A stretch of 21,051 bases of DNA from Merdicola sp048393175 (GTDB taxonomy: Bacteria; Bacillota; Clostridia; TANB77; CAG-508): the NCBI GenBank assembly GCA_048393175.1, contig DBFJJM010000100.1, forward strand, positions 1 to 21,051, in the 5' to 3' direction. A program made the position numbers and the translations under genes. Positions 1 through 7,432 of this stretch are shown here, one piece after another. Positions within the stretch are counted from its first letter, which is position 1. Every line of letters begins with the position of its first letter. The notes beneath the pieces are model-generated. The model ran no database searches, had not been told where the DNA came from, and was given only the letters and a program-made list of their open reading frames with translations.

Positions 1-42
1 TATCACCCCAACTAATATTATAGAACCAATTTATAAAATAAG

Positions 43-91
43 AAGAAAATAGAACTCCTTTTCGATAGGATAATTTCTATTTTCTTTTTTT
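43..91 (+). terminator. Rho-independent terminator upstream of upp
   Basis: A perfect 12-bp stem pairs 43-54 with 75-86 (AAGAAAATAGAA against its complement). The loop contains a smaller 4-bp hairpin (56-59 with 67-70). A run of seven T follows at 85-91. It lies upstream of the upp promoter, so it most likely ends transcription of a gene to the left of the window rather than attenuating upp. The stem is AT-rich. Confidence 0.7.
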
Positions 92-94
92 CTA

Positions 95-123
95 TTGCGA
101 TAAAAAGCAAACAATGTTAATAT
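95..123 (+). promoter_or_regulatory. Sigma-A type promoter of upp-transketolase operon
   Basis: TTGCGA (95-100), 17-bp spacer, TAATAT (118-123). It would start transcription near 130, just ahead of the GGGAG ribosome site at 141-145 of upp. Assigned from hexamer match and spacing only. Confidence 0.6.
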
Positions 124-151
124 CATAGCAAAAGAAAAAAGGGAGTGAAAA

Positions 152-778
152 ATGAAACCAATTATATTAAATCATCCATTAATTGAGAGTAAACTATCCA
201 TTTTAAGAGATAAACATACCGGAACAAAGGAATTTAGAGAATTAATAAAAGAGATTTCTACCTTTTTATGTTATGAAGCAATGAAAGAAGCAAAGCTTTA
301 TGACACCGAAATAGAAACCCCTATAGGAAAGATGAAAACAAAGAAAATAAAGGAAGACGATTATATCTTTGTTCCTATTTTACGTGCTGGAACAGGAATG
401 ATTGAAGGAGTATTAAATGTTATACCAAATGCAAAGATAGGGCATATTGGATTATATCGTGACGAACAAACACTAGAGCCAGTACGTTATTATTATAAAA
501 TGCCAAAACAGATAAAACAAAAGCAAATTATTTTATTAGACCCAATGCTAGCAACCGGAGGGTCTGCTATGGATGCTATTTCGATGATGAAACAAGATGG
601 TGCGATAGATATAAAATTTATTTGTATTATTGCAGCACCAGAAGGAATTAGTAAATTACAAGAAAACTATCCAGAGGTGCCGATTTATTGTGCCGCTATT
701 GATGAAACATTAAATGAAATAGGATATATTGTTCCAGGACTAGGAGATGCAGGAGATAGAATTTTTGGGACAAAATAA
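152..778 (+). CDS. upp: Uracil phosphoribosyltransferase
   Basis: Pyrimidine salvage enzyme that joins uracil to PRPP to give UMP in the cytoplasm. The 208 residues match the usual family length. The PRPP-binding loop is visible as LLDPMLATGGSAMDAI near residues 128-143, preceded by the conserved ILRAG (76-80). The uracil-binding C terminus reads YIVPGLGDAGDRIFGTK. GGGAG lies 6 bases before the ATG. It heads an operon with the two transketolase genes, 23 bases away, linking pyrimidine salvage to the pentose-phosphate source of PRPP. Its promoter is directly upstream; no PyrR-type leader is seen in the short 5' region. Identification is secure from the motifs and length. Confidence 0.95.
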   Translation: MKPIILNHPLIESKLSILRDKHTGTKEFRELIKEISTFLCYEAMKEAKLYDTEIETPIGKMKTKKIKEDDYIFVPILRAGTGMIEGVLNVIPNAKIGHIGLYRDEQTLEPVRYYYKMPKQIKQKQIILLDPMLATGGSAMDAISMMKQDGAIDIKFICIIAAPEGISKLQENYPEVPIYCAAIDETLNEIGYIVPGLGDAGDRIFGTK

Positions 779-801
779 AAAAGAAAGGGGTAAACAGTAA
801 T

Positions 802-1641
802 ATGCAAGAAGAAAAAAAGAAAAGGTTAGAAAGAATAGCAACCCAAATACGACTAGGGGTATTAGAAGCAGTTTATCATGGAAAATCAGGTCATCCGGGA
901 GGTTCTTTATCTGTTTGTGATATTCTTTCTGTTTTGTATTTTCATGAAATGAATGTAGACCAAACAAATCCTAATTTAGAAGAAAGAGACCGTTTGATTT
1001 TATCCAAAGGACATTGCTCACCTGCACTTTATTCTGCTCTTAGCTTAAAAGGTTTTTTAAAAACAGAGGAATTGGCTACTTTTCGAACTATAGACAGCCG
1101 TTTGCAAGGACACCCAGATAAAAATAAAGTTCCTGGGGTAGATATGACAACCGGTTCGTTAGGACAAGGATTATCAGCTGCTAATGGGATGGCTTTAGCA
1201 GGAAAGCTGCAAAAAAAAGACTATAGAGTATATGCTATTTTAGGAGATGGAGAAATAGAAGAAGGTCAGATTTGGGAAGCTGCAATGACTTCTTCTAAAT
1301 ACCAATTAGATAATCTATGTGCCATTTTAGACTATAATCATCTTCAAATTGATGGAACGATTGAAGAAGTAAAAGGGCTTGGTCAAATAGAAGAAAAATG
1401 GAAAAGTTTTGGATGGGAAACGTATGTCATAAATGGTCATTCTATTTCGGAAATTATAAAAGGGTTAGAAAAAGCAAAAAACACGAAAGGTAAGCCTACT
1501 ATTTTAATTGCTAATACGATAAAAGGAAAAGGAATTTCTTTTATGGAAAATCAAGTCGGATGGCATGGAAAAGCTCCTAATGATGAGCAGTACAAAATAG
1601 CAATACAAGAATTAAGAAAACAGTTAGAAAAGGAGGGATAG
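802..1641 (+). CDS. Transketolase, N-terminal (thiamine diphosphate binding) subunit
   Basis: First half of a split transketolase, the thiamine-diphosphate enzyme that moves two-carbon ketol units in the non-oxidative pentose phosphate pathway. The 279 residues cover only the pyrophosphate-binding domain. The cofactor motif starts GDGE at about residues 148-151 and ends at N179 (DYNHLQIDG), the expected spacing. Early conserved elements HGKSGHPGGSLS and LSKGHCSPALYS are present. A Shine-Dalgarno AAAGGGG lies at 784-790. The stop is followed after 3 bases by the start of the second half, so the two are almost certainly translated together and form a heteromeric enzyme. Split transketolases are known in Clostridia and archaea, so this is not a frameshifted single gene. 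Confidence 0.92.
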   Translation: MQEEKKKRLERIATQIRLGVLEAVYHGKSGHPGGSLSVCDILSVLYFHEMNVDQTNPNLEERDRLILSKGHCSPALYSALSLKGFLKTEELATFRTIDSRLQGHPDKNKVPGVDMTTGSLGQGLSAANGMALAGKLQKKDYRVYAILGDGEIEEGQIWEAAMTSSKYQLDNLCAILDYNHLQIDGTIEEVKGLGQIEEKWKSFGWETYVINGHSISEIIKGLEKAKNTKGKPTILIANTIKGKGISFMENQVGWHGKAPNDEQYKIAIQELRKQLEKEG

Positions 1642-1644
1642 AAG

Positions 1645-2568
1645 ATGGAAAAAAAGGCAACAAGACAAAGTTATGGAGAAGCTTTAGTAGAGTTGGGAAA
1701 ACAAAATGAGAAAGTAGTAGTATTAGATGCAGACCTTTCTAGTGCTACTAAAACCAATCTATTTGCAAACGAATTTCCAAAGCGTTTCTTTGATATGGGC
1801 ATTGCAGAACAAGATATGATATCTACTGCAGCAGGTATGAGTACTTGTAATCTAATTCCCTATGCTAGCACGTTTGCAGCTTTTGCGGCAGGGAGAGCTT
1901 ATGACCAAATTCGTTGTAGTATTTGTTATCCTAATTTAAATGTGAAAATCGTAGCAACACATGCTGGAATTACAGTAGGAGAAGATGGAGCAACACATCA
2001 AATGATTGAAGATTTAAGTTTAATGAGGACAATGCCAAACTTAACTGTTATGTGTACATCAGATGATGTACAAACCAAATGGGCTATTGGTGAAATAGCT
2101 CGTATAAAAGGACCTGTTTATTTACGATTAAGTCGACTTGCTACTCCTATTATTTATCCAGAAAAAACGAAGTTTCAAATAGGAAAGGCGATGCAGATAG
2201 GGGAAGGAACAGATGCCTCTATTATTGCTACAGGAGTTACGGTAGCAGAAGCACGAAAGGCTAAAGAAAAATTAGAAGAAGAAGGGATTTTTGTCCGTGT
2301 AATTGATATGCATACGATTAAACCTATTGATGAACAAATGATTCTAAAATGTGCAAAAGAGACTAAAAAAATTATCACAGTAGAAGACCATAACGTTATA
2401 GGAGGTTTGGGTTCTGCTGTTTGCGAAGTAATAACAAGTAATTACCCTGTAAGAGTGATGCGAATGGGAATTCCAGATGTATTTGGAAAATCAGGAGATG
2501 CGATTTCCTTAATGAAATATTTTAAGATTGATGCACAAGCCATAATAGAAAAAGTAAAACAAATGTAA
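1645..2568 (+). CDS. Transketolase, C-terminal (pyrimidine binding) subunit
   Basis: Second half of the split transketolase, 307 residues, containing the pyrimidine-binding domain and the C-terminal domain. The catalytic glutamate that activates thiamine diphosphate is expected at E55 in FDMGIAEQDMIS. The typical run ATHAGITVGEDGATHQ and the C-terminal TVEDHNVIGGLGSAV are also present. Its ribosome site AGGAGGG (1631-1637) lies inside the last codons of the upstream half, which favours coupled translation and equal amounts of the two chains. Similarity to DXP synthase in this domain is a family feature; the partner and the intact motifs favour transketolase. Confidence 0.92.
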   Translation: MEKKATRQSYGEALVELGKQNEKVVVLDADLSSATKTNLFANEFPKRFFDMGIAEQDMISTAAGMSTCNLIPYASTFAAFAAGRAYDQIRCSICYPNLNVKIVATHAGITVGEDGATHQMIEDLSLMRTMPNLTVMCTSDDVQTKWAIGEIARIKGPVYLRLSRLATPIIYPEKTKFQIGKAMQIGEGTDASIIATGVTVAEARKAKEKLEEEGIFVRVIDMHTIKPIDEQMILKCAKETKKIITVEDHNVIGGLGSAVCEVITSNYPVRVMRMGIPDVFGKSGDAISLMKYFKIDAQAIIEKVKQM

Positions 2569-2614
2569 TAAACAATTATGAATTTTATGTGAATTTTTGA
2601 AAAAACAAAATCTT

Positions 2615-2661
2615 AAAAAAGCGACAAAAAGAGGAATAAAACAAAAAAAGTCGCTTTTTTT
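2615..2661 (+). terminator. Terminator after transketolase operon
   Basis: An 11-bp stem pairs AAAAAAGCGAC (2615-2625) with GTCGCTTTTTT (2650-2660), followed by T. The loop is large and A-rich (24 bases), which makes it weaker than the other terminators here, but the position between two promoters fits. Confidence 0.6.
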
Positions 2662-2674
2662 CCTTTTTTTAGTA

Positions 2675-2703
2675 TTGCAAAAAAAGAGGTTTCTTGTTAT
2701 GAT
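2675..2703 (+). promoter_or_regulatory. Extended -10 sigma-A promoter of ftsEX
   Basis: TTGCAA (2675-2680), 17-bp spacer, TATGAT (2698-2703) with a TG one base ahead of the -10. Transcription would start near 2710, giving a leader of about 40 bases before ftsE. Confidence 0.65.
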
Positions 2704-2750
2704 GAAAAGGAGAAAATCAATTATCAAAAGAGAATAAGGGAGCAAACGAA

Positions 2751-3437
2751 ATGATTGAATTTAGAAATGTAAGTAAAACATACGATACAGGAACAGAAGC
2801 AGTAAAAAATGCTAATTTTGTAATTGAAAAAGGAGAATTTGCCTTTTTAGTTGGAACATCAGGTTCAGGAAAATCTACTTTAATTAAATTAATCTTAAAA
2901 GAAGAAAACCCTACTTCAGGTAATATTATTATTAATGGAAAAGATACCACTTTTTTAAAACCAAATCGTGTACCTTTTTTAAGAAGAAGTATGGGAGTAG
3001 TGTTCCAAGATTTTAGATTATTACCGGATAAGACTGTTTATGAAAATGTAGCATTTGCTATGTATATTGTAAAAGCAACTCCAAGACATATTAGAAGACA
3101 AGTTCCAATGGTACTTTCTTTAGTAGGATTAAGTGGAAAAGCAAAAATGTACCCAAATGAATTATCAGGAGGAGAACAACAAAGAGTTTCTTTAGCAAGA
3201 GCATTAGTTAATAATCCATCGATGTTAATTGCAGATGAACCAACAGGAAACTTAGACCCAGAAACTGCCTGGGATATTATGAATCTTCTGAATGATATTA
3301 ATTTAAGAGGAACTACTGTTGTTGTGGCAACACATGCAAAAGATATTGTAGACCAAATGAAAAAAAGGGTTATCCATATTCGTGATGGTATAATCGTAAG
3401 AGATGATAAAAAAGGTGGTTATGACTGTGAGATTTAA
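2751..3437 (+). CDS. ftsE: Cell division ATP-binding protein FtsE
   Basis: ATPase half of the FtsEX complex, an ABC-type mechanotransmitter at the inner face of the membrane that switches on a peptidoglycan hydrolase outside. All ABC elements are present: Walker A GTSGSGKST (35-43), Q-loop Q86, signature LSGGE (138-142), Walker B MLIADE (158-163) and switch H195. The length of 228 is typical. Ribosome site AAGGGAG is at 2736-2742. The end overlaps the start of ftsX, the usual coupled arrangement. FtsE is told from LolD/MacB-like ATPases mainly by this linkage to ftsX and the following coiled-coil hydrolase. Confidence 0.93.
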   Translation: MIEFRNVSKTYDTGTEAVKNANFVIEKGEFAFLVGTSGSGKSTLIKLILKEENPTSGNIIINGKDTTFLKPNRVPFLRRSMGVVFQDFRLLPDKTVYENVAFAMYIVKATPRHIRRQVPMVLSLVGLSGKAKMYPNELSGGEQQRVSLARALVNNPSMLIADEPTGNLDPETAWDIMNLLNDINLRGTTVVVATHAKDIVDQMKKRVIHIRDGIIVRDDKKGGYDCEI

Positions 3438-4347
3438 TGTAATAGGGTATTTAATAGCAGAAGGATTTAAAAATGTATTTAAAAATAAAAAATCAACTAG
3501 TGCTTCTTTAATTATTATGTGTTTTACAATGCTTATCTTTGGTGTGTTTTTTATGATTGGTAGGAATATTAATAATATGATGGCACAATTAGAAGGGGCA
3601 CAAGGAATTCAAGTTTTCTTACGAGAAATCTCAGAAGAAAAGACAAAAGAAGTAGAACAACAGTTAAATCAAATAGATGGCGTTCATCGTGTTCAATACG
3701 TTTCTAAAACAGAGGCATTAAATCAGATGAAAAGTCAGTTTAAAGATAAAGAATATTTATTAGCTGGATATGAAGAAAATAATATTTTTCCAGCTTCTTA
3801 TGTTGTTACTTTAACAGACCTTACTAGAAGCAGGGAAGTCCAGTCAAATATTGAAAAAATAGATACAGGAAAAGAAGAGCATGATAAAGTGATTAAAAGA
3901 ATTACAAGTAAAGATGAAACCATTACTGCTTTAATAAAAATTGCAAATGGTGTACGTATTGTAACTGGTGTTATTTTAATCTTCCTTATCATTATTTCAG
4001 TTTTCATTATCTCGAATACGATTAAATTAACTGTTCATGCTAGAAGAAAAGAAATTACGATTATGAAATATGTAGGAGCAACAAATAGTTTTATTCGTTG
4101 GCCGTTTATTGTAGAAGGTATTGTGATTGGTATTTTAGCAGGAGCTCTTTCAATTTTAATTGTAGGAATAGTGTATAATGCAGTAGCAACAGAGATTGTG
4201 TCTTCTGAAATTATGGCAAGTATGAATATTAGTTTACTTACTTTTTCTGATATGTTTGGTCTAATTGCTATTGTATATCTTGTTTTAGGAGTAGGAATTG
4301 GTATTTTGGGAAGTGCCATTTCAATGAGAAAATATTTAAAAGTTTAG
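3421..4347 (+). CDS. ftsX: Cell division protein FtsX (permease-like)
   Basis: Membrane half of FtsEX. About 308 residues with the FtsX plan: one membrane segment near residues 27-47 (LIIMCFTMLIFGVFF), an extracellular domain of about 120 residues, then three membrane segments near 175-198, 225-252 and 276-300. The extracellular domain is where FtsX proteins contact their hydrolase. I placed the start at ATG 3421, overlapping ftsE by 17 bases. An in-frame ATG at 3403 would overlap more and lacks a good ribosome site, while GTG 3427 sits at better spacing from AAAGGTGG (3411-3418). The exact start among the three is therefore uncertain; the gene identity is not. Confidence 0.92.
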   Translation: MTVRFNVIGYLIAEGFKNVFKNKKSTSASLIIMCFTMLIFGVFFMIGRNINNMMAQLEGAQGIQVFLREISEEKTKEVEQQLNQIDGVHRVQYVSKTEALNQMKSQFKDKEYLLAGYEENNIFPASYVVTLTDLTRSREVQSNIEKIDTGKEEHDKVIKRITSKDETITALIKIANGVRIVTGVILIFLIIISVFIISNTIKLTVHARRKEITIMKYVGATNSFIRWPFIVEGIVIGILAGALSILIVGIVYNAVATEIVSSEIMASMNISLLTFSDMFGLIAIVYLVLGVGIGILGSAISMRKYLKV

Positions 4348-4360
4348 ATAGGAGAGAAAA

Positions 4361-5554
4361 ATGAAGAAGAAGTTTATAGTAAGTATTCTTCTGATTCTCA
4401 TCATAGCAAGTGTGGGAAGAGTAGCATGGGCAGAAGATTTAAATGAATTGTATACACAGCATAATCAAATACAAGAACAACAAAATGCTGCTTCTTCTCA
4501 ATTAGAAATTGTAAAATCAGAACTTTCTGTTACTTTACAACAAATTCAAGAATTAAGTCAAAATATTGATAAATATCAAAAAGAAGTAGAACAAATGGAT
4601 GAAAAAATTCAGCCTTTAGAAGTTTCTATTTCAGAATTAGAGGGAAAATTAGCCATTGCTCAAAAAAATTATGATGAGCAAAAAAAACTAGTAGATGACC
4701 GTTTGGTAACCATTTATGAAAATGGAGAAACTACCTATTTAGATGTTTTAGTAACCTCTAAAAGTATAACTGATTTTTTATCGAATTATTACTTAGTATC
4801 AGAACTTGCAAAATATGATATAGATTTTTTAAATGAAATCGAACTGCAGAAAAAAAACATTGAAGTAAATAAGGAAAAGCTAGAAAAACAAAGAAAAGAA
4901 TATCTTGAAATTAAACAAAGTAGAGAAAGAAAAGCTCTTATTTTAACGAATACAAGAACCTTGCAAAATGATTACATGAATAAATTAACAGAAGAAGAAA
5001 GAAAAGTACAAGAACAAATCGATTTATACCGCTCACAAATTGCCCAAATTGAGTCAGAAATACTACAACTTAGTGTAAATTCTATGGGTACAGTTTATAT
5101 AGGGGGAATTATGGCATGGCCAGTTCCAGGTTATACTAGAATTACTTCTAGCTATGGAATGAGAACCCATCCCATTACAGGAATCTATAAACTTCATACA
5201 GGAGTGGATTTAGGAGCTCCAATCGGAGCAAACTTTATTGCAGCAGCAGATGGAATGGTAGTAAAAGCAGGATACAACTCTGCTTATGGTAATATGGTAA
5301 TCATAGACCATGGAGGAGGAATTTCTACTCTTTATGCACATGGTAATGAAATTATTGCAAAATTAGGGCAGCCAGTAAAAAAAGGTGATATTATTTTAAA
5401 AGTCGGACAAACTGGATATGCAACAGGACCACATGCCCATTTTGAGGTAAGACTCAATGGAACACCGGTAAACCCAATGCCATTTATTACTTCTAATGAA
5501 AATGCTTCTGATATTATCACCAATACCACCAATGAGCAAAATATAGACCAATAA
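4361..5554 (+). CDS. Secreted coiled-coil M23 peptidase, probable FtsEX-activated murein hydrolase
   Basis: 397-residue exported protein. It has a signal peptide (KKKF, hydrophobic core, cleavage probably after AWA near residue 24), a long Q/E/K-rich coiled coil over about 28-240, and a C-terminal LytM/M23 domain from about residue 251. The zinc and catalytic residues are complete: H279 and D283 in HTGVD, and H358 and H360 in HAHFE. It should therefore cut peptidoglycan cross-links itself, unlike EnvC of E. coli, whose LytM domain is degenerate and only activates amidases. It follows ftsX by 13 bases in the same unit, so it is the obvious extracellular partner of FtsEX, with the coiled coil as the probable docking part (inference). 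A strong terminator follows. Confidence 0.9.
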   Translation: MKKKFIVSILLILIIASVGRVAWAEDLNELYTQHNQIQEQQNAASSQLEIVKSELSVTLQQIQELSQNIDKYQKEVEQMDEKIQPLEVSISELEGKLAIAQKNYDEQKKLVDDRLVTIYENGETTYLDVLVTSKSITDFLSNYYLVSELAKYDIDFLNEIELQKKNIEVNKEKLEKQRKEYLEIKQSRERKALILTNTRTLQNDYMNKLTEEERKVQEQIDLYRSQIAQIESEILQLSVNSMGTVYIGGIMAWPVPGYTRITSSYGMRTHPITGIYKLHTGVDLGAPIGANFIAAADGMVVKAGYNSAYGNMVIIDHGGGISTLYAHGNEIIAKLGQPVKKGDIILKVGQTGYATGPHAHFEVRLNGTPVNPMPFITSNENASDIITNTTNEQNIDQ

Positions 5555-5580
5555 AAACCGCTTGTGCAAGCGGTTTTTTT
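5553..5580 (+). terminator. Terminator after ftsE-ftsX-M23 operon
   Basis: An 11-bp stem, AAAAACCGCTT (5553-5563) with its complement (5568-5578), has a 4-base loop and a run of seven T (5574-5580). Its left arm overlaps the stop codon of the first M23 gene. This is the clearest terminator in the window. Confidence 0.9.
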
Positions 5581-5607
5581 AGTACTGTGAAAAATAAGTG
5601 AAAAAGA

Positions 5608-5636
5608 TTGTCAAAAAAAGAAGAATATGATATAGT
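5608..5636 (+). promoter_or_regulatory. Upstream promoter (P1) of second M23 gene
   Basis: TTGTCA (5608-5613), 17-bp spacer, TATAGT (5631-5636). It would start about 120 bases before the gene. It is stacked 103 bp ahead of a second promoter with the same spacing and an identical -10 hexamer. Confidence 0.5.
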
Positions 5637-5710
5637 CCTTTTTAGAACAAAGAAAAGAAAAAACTTCTTTTTAGTAGAGTTTACCAATATATTACATTCT
5701 AAAAAAAGGC

Positions 5711-5739
5711 TTGAAAATTTTTTTTTGATGTAGTATAGT
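5711..5739 (+). promoter_or_regulatory. Proximal promoter (P2) of second M23 gene
   Basis: TTGAAA (5711-5716), 17-bp spacer rich in T, TATAGT (5734-5739). Start predicted near 5746, leaving a very short leader of about 15 bases that holds just the GGAGG ribosome site (5749-5753). Confidence 0.65.
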
Positions 5740-5760
5740 GGCGATAACGGAGGAAAAAAG

Positions 5761-6942
5761 ATGAGAAAGAGAAAGATTCAAAAGATAATTTGTATTATTT
5801 TAATTGCTATTTTTAGTTTTACTATGCATGTATCTTATGCTGTATCTCAAAAGGATTTAGATGACGTAAATAATAAACTAAAAGATGCAGAAAATCAATT
5901 AGGAGAAGTAAAAGATGATAAAAGTGATGCGGTAAAAGCCGTAGAACAGATGACAAATAAGATTTCTTCTTATGAAGATGAAATTGATAATTTGTCAAGT
6001 GAAATTGAAGAGTTAAATGAGTCAATTAAGCAAACACAGGAAAAATTAGATAAAGCAACACAGGAATATAACAAACAATCCGATTTATTAGATGAAAGAT
6101 TGATAACATTATATGAAAATGGAGAAACATCTTATTTAGATGTTTTGCTAAGTTCTTCTAATTTAACAGACTTCATTTCAAATTATTTTTTAGTTTCAGA
6201 ATTAGCAAGTTATGATACGGAGTTATTAGAAAAAATAGAAAACCAGAGAAATCAGATTGATGCAGCAAAAAGAGAATTAGAGCAGAGTAAACAAAAAGTA
6301 GAGTCCTCTAAAAAACAAAAAGAAGTAAAAACACAAGAACTTAAAGTAGTAAAACAAGAAAAAGATAAAGAAATAGAAAAACTATCTGATGAAGAAAAGA
6401 AACTACAAAAAGAAATACAACAATTACAAGAGGATAATCGAAAAATTTTAAATGCAATTCGAGAAGCAGAAAAAAAATATGAAGACCCTATTAAAAATTT
6501 ACCATCAGATAATACACCAGCAGGTTCAGGATATTTTACAAGACCAGTTAAAACAGGAGGTATTACTGCTCAAGCGTATTATTCTAGTGGAAAATTTCAT
6601 GGGGCAATAGATTATGGGGTAAGTAGCGGAACACCAGTTTATGCTGCTGCGACAGGAGTGGTTATGGTTACTGCTAATTTAAATACTAGTTATGGTACAC
6701 ATGTGATAATAAGACATGGAAATGGATTACAAACCTATTATGCACATGGTACACCAGGTTCTATTTGTGTAAAACAAGGACAAACTGTACAAAAGGGACA
6801 GTTAATTATGAAAAGTGGTAATACCGGAAATTCAGGAGGACCACATTTGCATTTTGAAGTAAGAAAATCACCCTATAATTATAATGGGCTAGCCAAAAAA
6901 TACGGGGATGATTCTAGAGTTAATCCACTTAATTATTTATAG
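5761..6942 (+). CDS. Second secreted coiled-coil M23 peptidase (paralogue)
   Basis: 393 residues with the same plan as the preceding M23 gene: a signal peptide (MRKRK, then a hydrophobic stretch ending SYA near residue 27), a long charged coiled coil, and a C-terminal M23 domain from about residue 255. Zinc and catalytic residues are present: H280 and D284 in HGAID, H362 and H364 in HLHFE. Both proteins share a well conserved block in the coiled coil (LYENGETSYLDVLLSSS here, IYENGETTYLDVLVTSK in the first), so they arose by tandem duplication. This copy is transcribed on its own from two stacked promoters, which suggests a different regulation or a separate task from the FtsEX-linked copy. 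Whether it also docks to FtsEX cannot be told. Confidence 0.88.
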   Translation: MRKRKIQKIICIILIAIFSFTMHVSYAVSQKDLDDVNNKLKDAENQLGEVKDDKSDAVKAVEQMTNKISSYEDEIDNLSSEIEELNESIKQTQEKLDKATQEYNKQSDLLDERLITLYENGETSYLDVLLSSSNLTDFISNYFLVSELASYDTELLEKIENQRNQIDAAKRELEQSKQKVESSKKQKEVKTQELKVVKQEKDKEIEKLSDEEKKLQKEIQQLQEDNRKILNAIREAEKKYEDPIKNLPSDNTPAGSGYFTRPVKTGGITAQAYYSSGKFHGAIDYGVSSGTPVYAAATGVVMVTANLNTSYGTHVIIRHGNGLQTYYAHGTPGSICVKQGQTVQKGQLIMKSGNTGNSGGPHLHFEVRKSPYNYNGLAKKYGDDSRVNPLNYL

Positions 6943-6950
6943 AAAGTATA

Positions 6951-6980
6951 AAAAACGGAAGAAAAAATCTTCCGTTTTTA
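6951..6980. terminator. Bidirectional terminator between second M23 gene and sspH
   Basis: A perfect 12-bp stem pairs AAAAACGGAAGA (6951-6962) with its complement (6968-6979), with an AAAAA loop. Its A and T ends give a T tract in both directions, so it can end the plus-strand M23 transcript and the minus-strand sspH transcript, whose stop codon overlaps it. Confidence 0.85.
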
Positions 6981-7160
6981 GTTATATAAATCTCTTTCAT
7001 ATAAATCTTCTATATAGACATCCTTCTCTTCATTAGAATCAATAAATCCAATGGTTGCTATATCTTCTTTTACATCTTGTACCCAAACAGGTCTTTCGTC
7101 ATAAAACACATCAATTTTTTCTTTGTTTTTTAACAATTCATTTAAACGTTGTAAATTCAT
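6978..7160 (-). CDS. sspH: Small acid-soluble spore protein, H type
   Basis: 60-residue protein starting MNLQRLNELLKNKEKI and continuing VFYDERPVWVQDVKED, then IEDLYERDLY at the end. This matches the SspH family (MN-QR near the start, V-Y---PV-IQ-V in the middle, D---E---V-L near the end; B. subtilis SspH is about 59 residues). Family members are made in the forespore and packed into the spore. A longer frame to 7283 exists, but ATG 7160 has a strong GGAGAGGA ribosome site (7167-7173 on the complement) and gives the family length. A sigma-G-like promoter lies just upstream. The protein marks the organism as a spore former. Confidence 0.82.
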   Translation of the reverse strand: MNLQRLNELLKNKEKIDVFYDERPVWVQDVKEDIATIGFIDSNEEKDVYIEDLYERDLYN

Positions 7161-7192
7161 TATTATCCTCTCCTTTTTCTTAAGCTTGTTTC

Positions 7193-7221
7193 TAATATAT
7201 CCATTTTTTAGAAAAATATGC
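7193..7221 (-). promoter_or_regulatory. Candidate sigma-G promoter of sspH
   Basis: On the complement, GCATA (7221-7217) fits the sigma-G -35 (G-H-A-T-R). After a 17-base spacer comes TATATTA (7199-7193), one mismatch from CAT-N-H-TA. The start would be near 7186, about 25 bases before the sspH ATG. The identity of the gene it serves adds weight. Confidence 0.5.
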
Positions 7222-7234
7222 CAAAAAGAAAGAA

Positions 7235-7263
7235 TTGAAAAGAAGAAAAAGGTGAGGTATAAT
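7235..7263 (+). promoter_or_regulatory. Strong sigma-A promoter of the 38-codon gene
   Basis: TTGAAA (7235-7240), exactly 17 bp, TATAAT (7258-7263): one mismatch from the full consensus. It diverges from the sspH promoter, 14 bp away. Start predicted near 7270. Confidence 0.75.
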
Positions 7264-7310
7264 AAAAATGCTTGTGGTAGCAAATTTACCTAGAAAGGGA
7301 GGAAGACAAC

Positions 7311-7427
7311 ATGGACGACAAAAAGAAAATCCCTGAAAAGCCCCCTAAAAAAGAGGGATACTTAGCAGTCGCCAACGGCAAAGGTGGATGGACCTTTGTC
7401 AAGCAAAGCGGGAACATGGGTAAATGA
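7311..7427 (+). CDS. Small 38-residue basic protein, unrecognised
   Basis: A short reading frame, MDDKKKIPEKPPKKEGY then LAVANGKGGWTFVKQSGNMGK, ending TGA at 7427. It has an excellent ribosome site (GGGAGG at 7297-7302, 8 bases before the ATG), a near-perfect promoter and its own terminator, so it forms a complete one-gene unit. The N-terminal half is Lys/Pro-rich and the rest Gly-rich; no membrane segment or signal peptide is seen. Its base composition stands out: 54 of 117 bases are G or C by my count (46%), with codons such as GCC, GTC, CCC and GGC rare in neighbouring genes. A 9-bp stem (GGCAAAGGT with ACCTTTGTC, one G-U pair) lies inside the frame, so an RNA role is an alternative. I do not recognise the family. 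Confidence 0.65.
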   Translation: MDDKKKIPEKPPKKEGYLAVANGKGGWTFVKQSGNMGK

Positions 7428-7432
7428 GGCAA

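Noticed and set aside
43..151. Uracil-responsive attenuator of upp
   Set aside because: The hairpin lies upstream of the only visible promoter, so it would not be in the upp transcript; it is more simply the terminator of the preceding gene.
740..967. Minus-strand frame of 75 codons opposite the upp/transketolase junction
   Set aside because: Antisense shadow of confirmed genes, rich in Phe and Leu, no ribosome site.
802..2568. Transketolase as a single gene split by a sequencing error
   Set aside because: Each half has its own start and ribosome site with a 3-base gap, which matches the known two-subunit transketolase arrangement.
2717..2950. Minus-strand open frame over the start of ftsE (and similar long minus frames inside tktC, ftsX, M23, tig, clpP and clpX)
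   Set aside because: They lie opposite well-supported genes, have no ribosome sites, and their sequences are the Ser/Ile/Phe-rich translations typical of the antisense of A-rich coding DNA.
5637..5709. Long-range pairing of CCTTTTTAGAA with TTCTAAAAAAAGG between the two M23 promoters, as a riboswitch or terminator
   Set aside because: Needs a two-base bulge, has a loop of about 50 bases, and its left arm falls on the predicted transcription start; A/T-rich chance pairing is likely.
7161..7283. Extended N terminus for sspH
   Set aside because: Would add about 41 hydrophobic residues absent in the SASP-H family, and the strong ribosome site lies at the internal ATG 7160.
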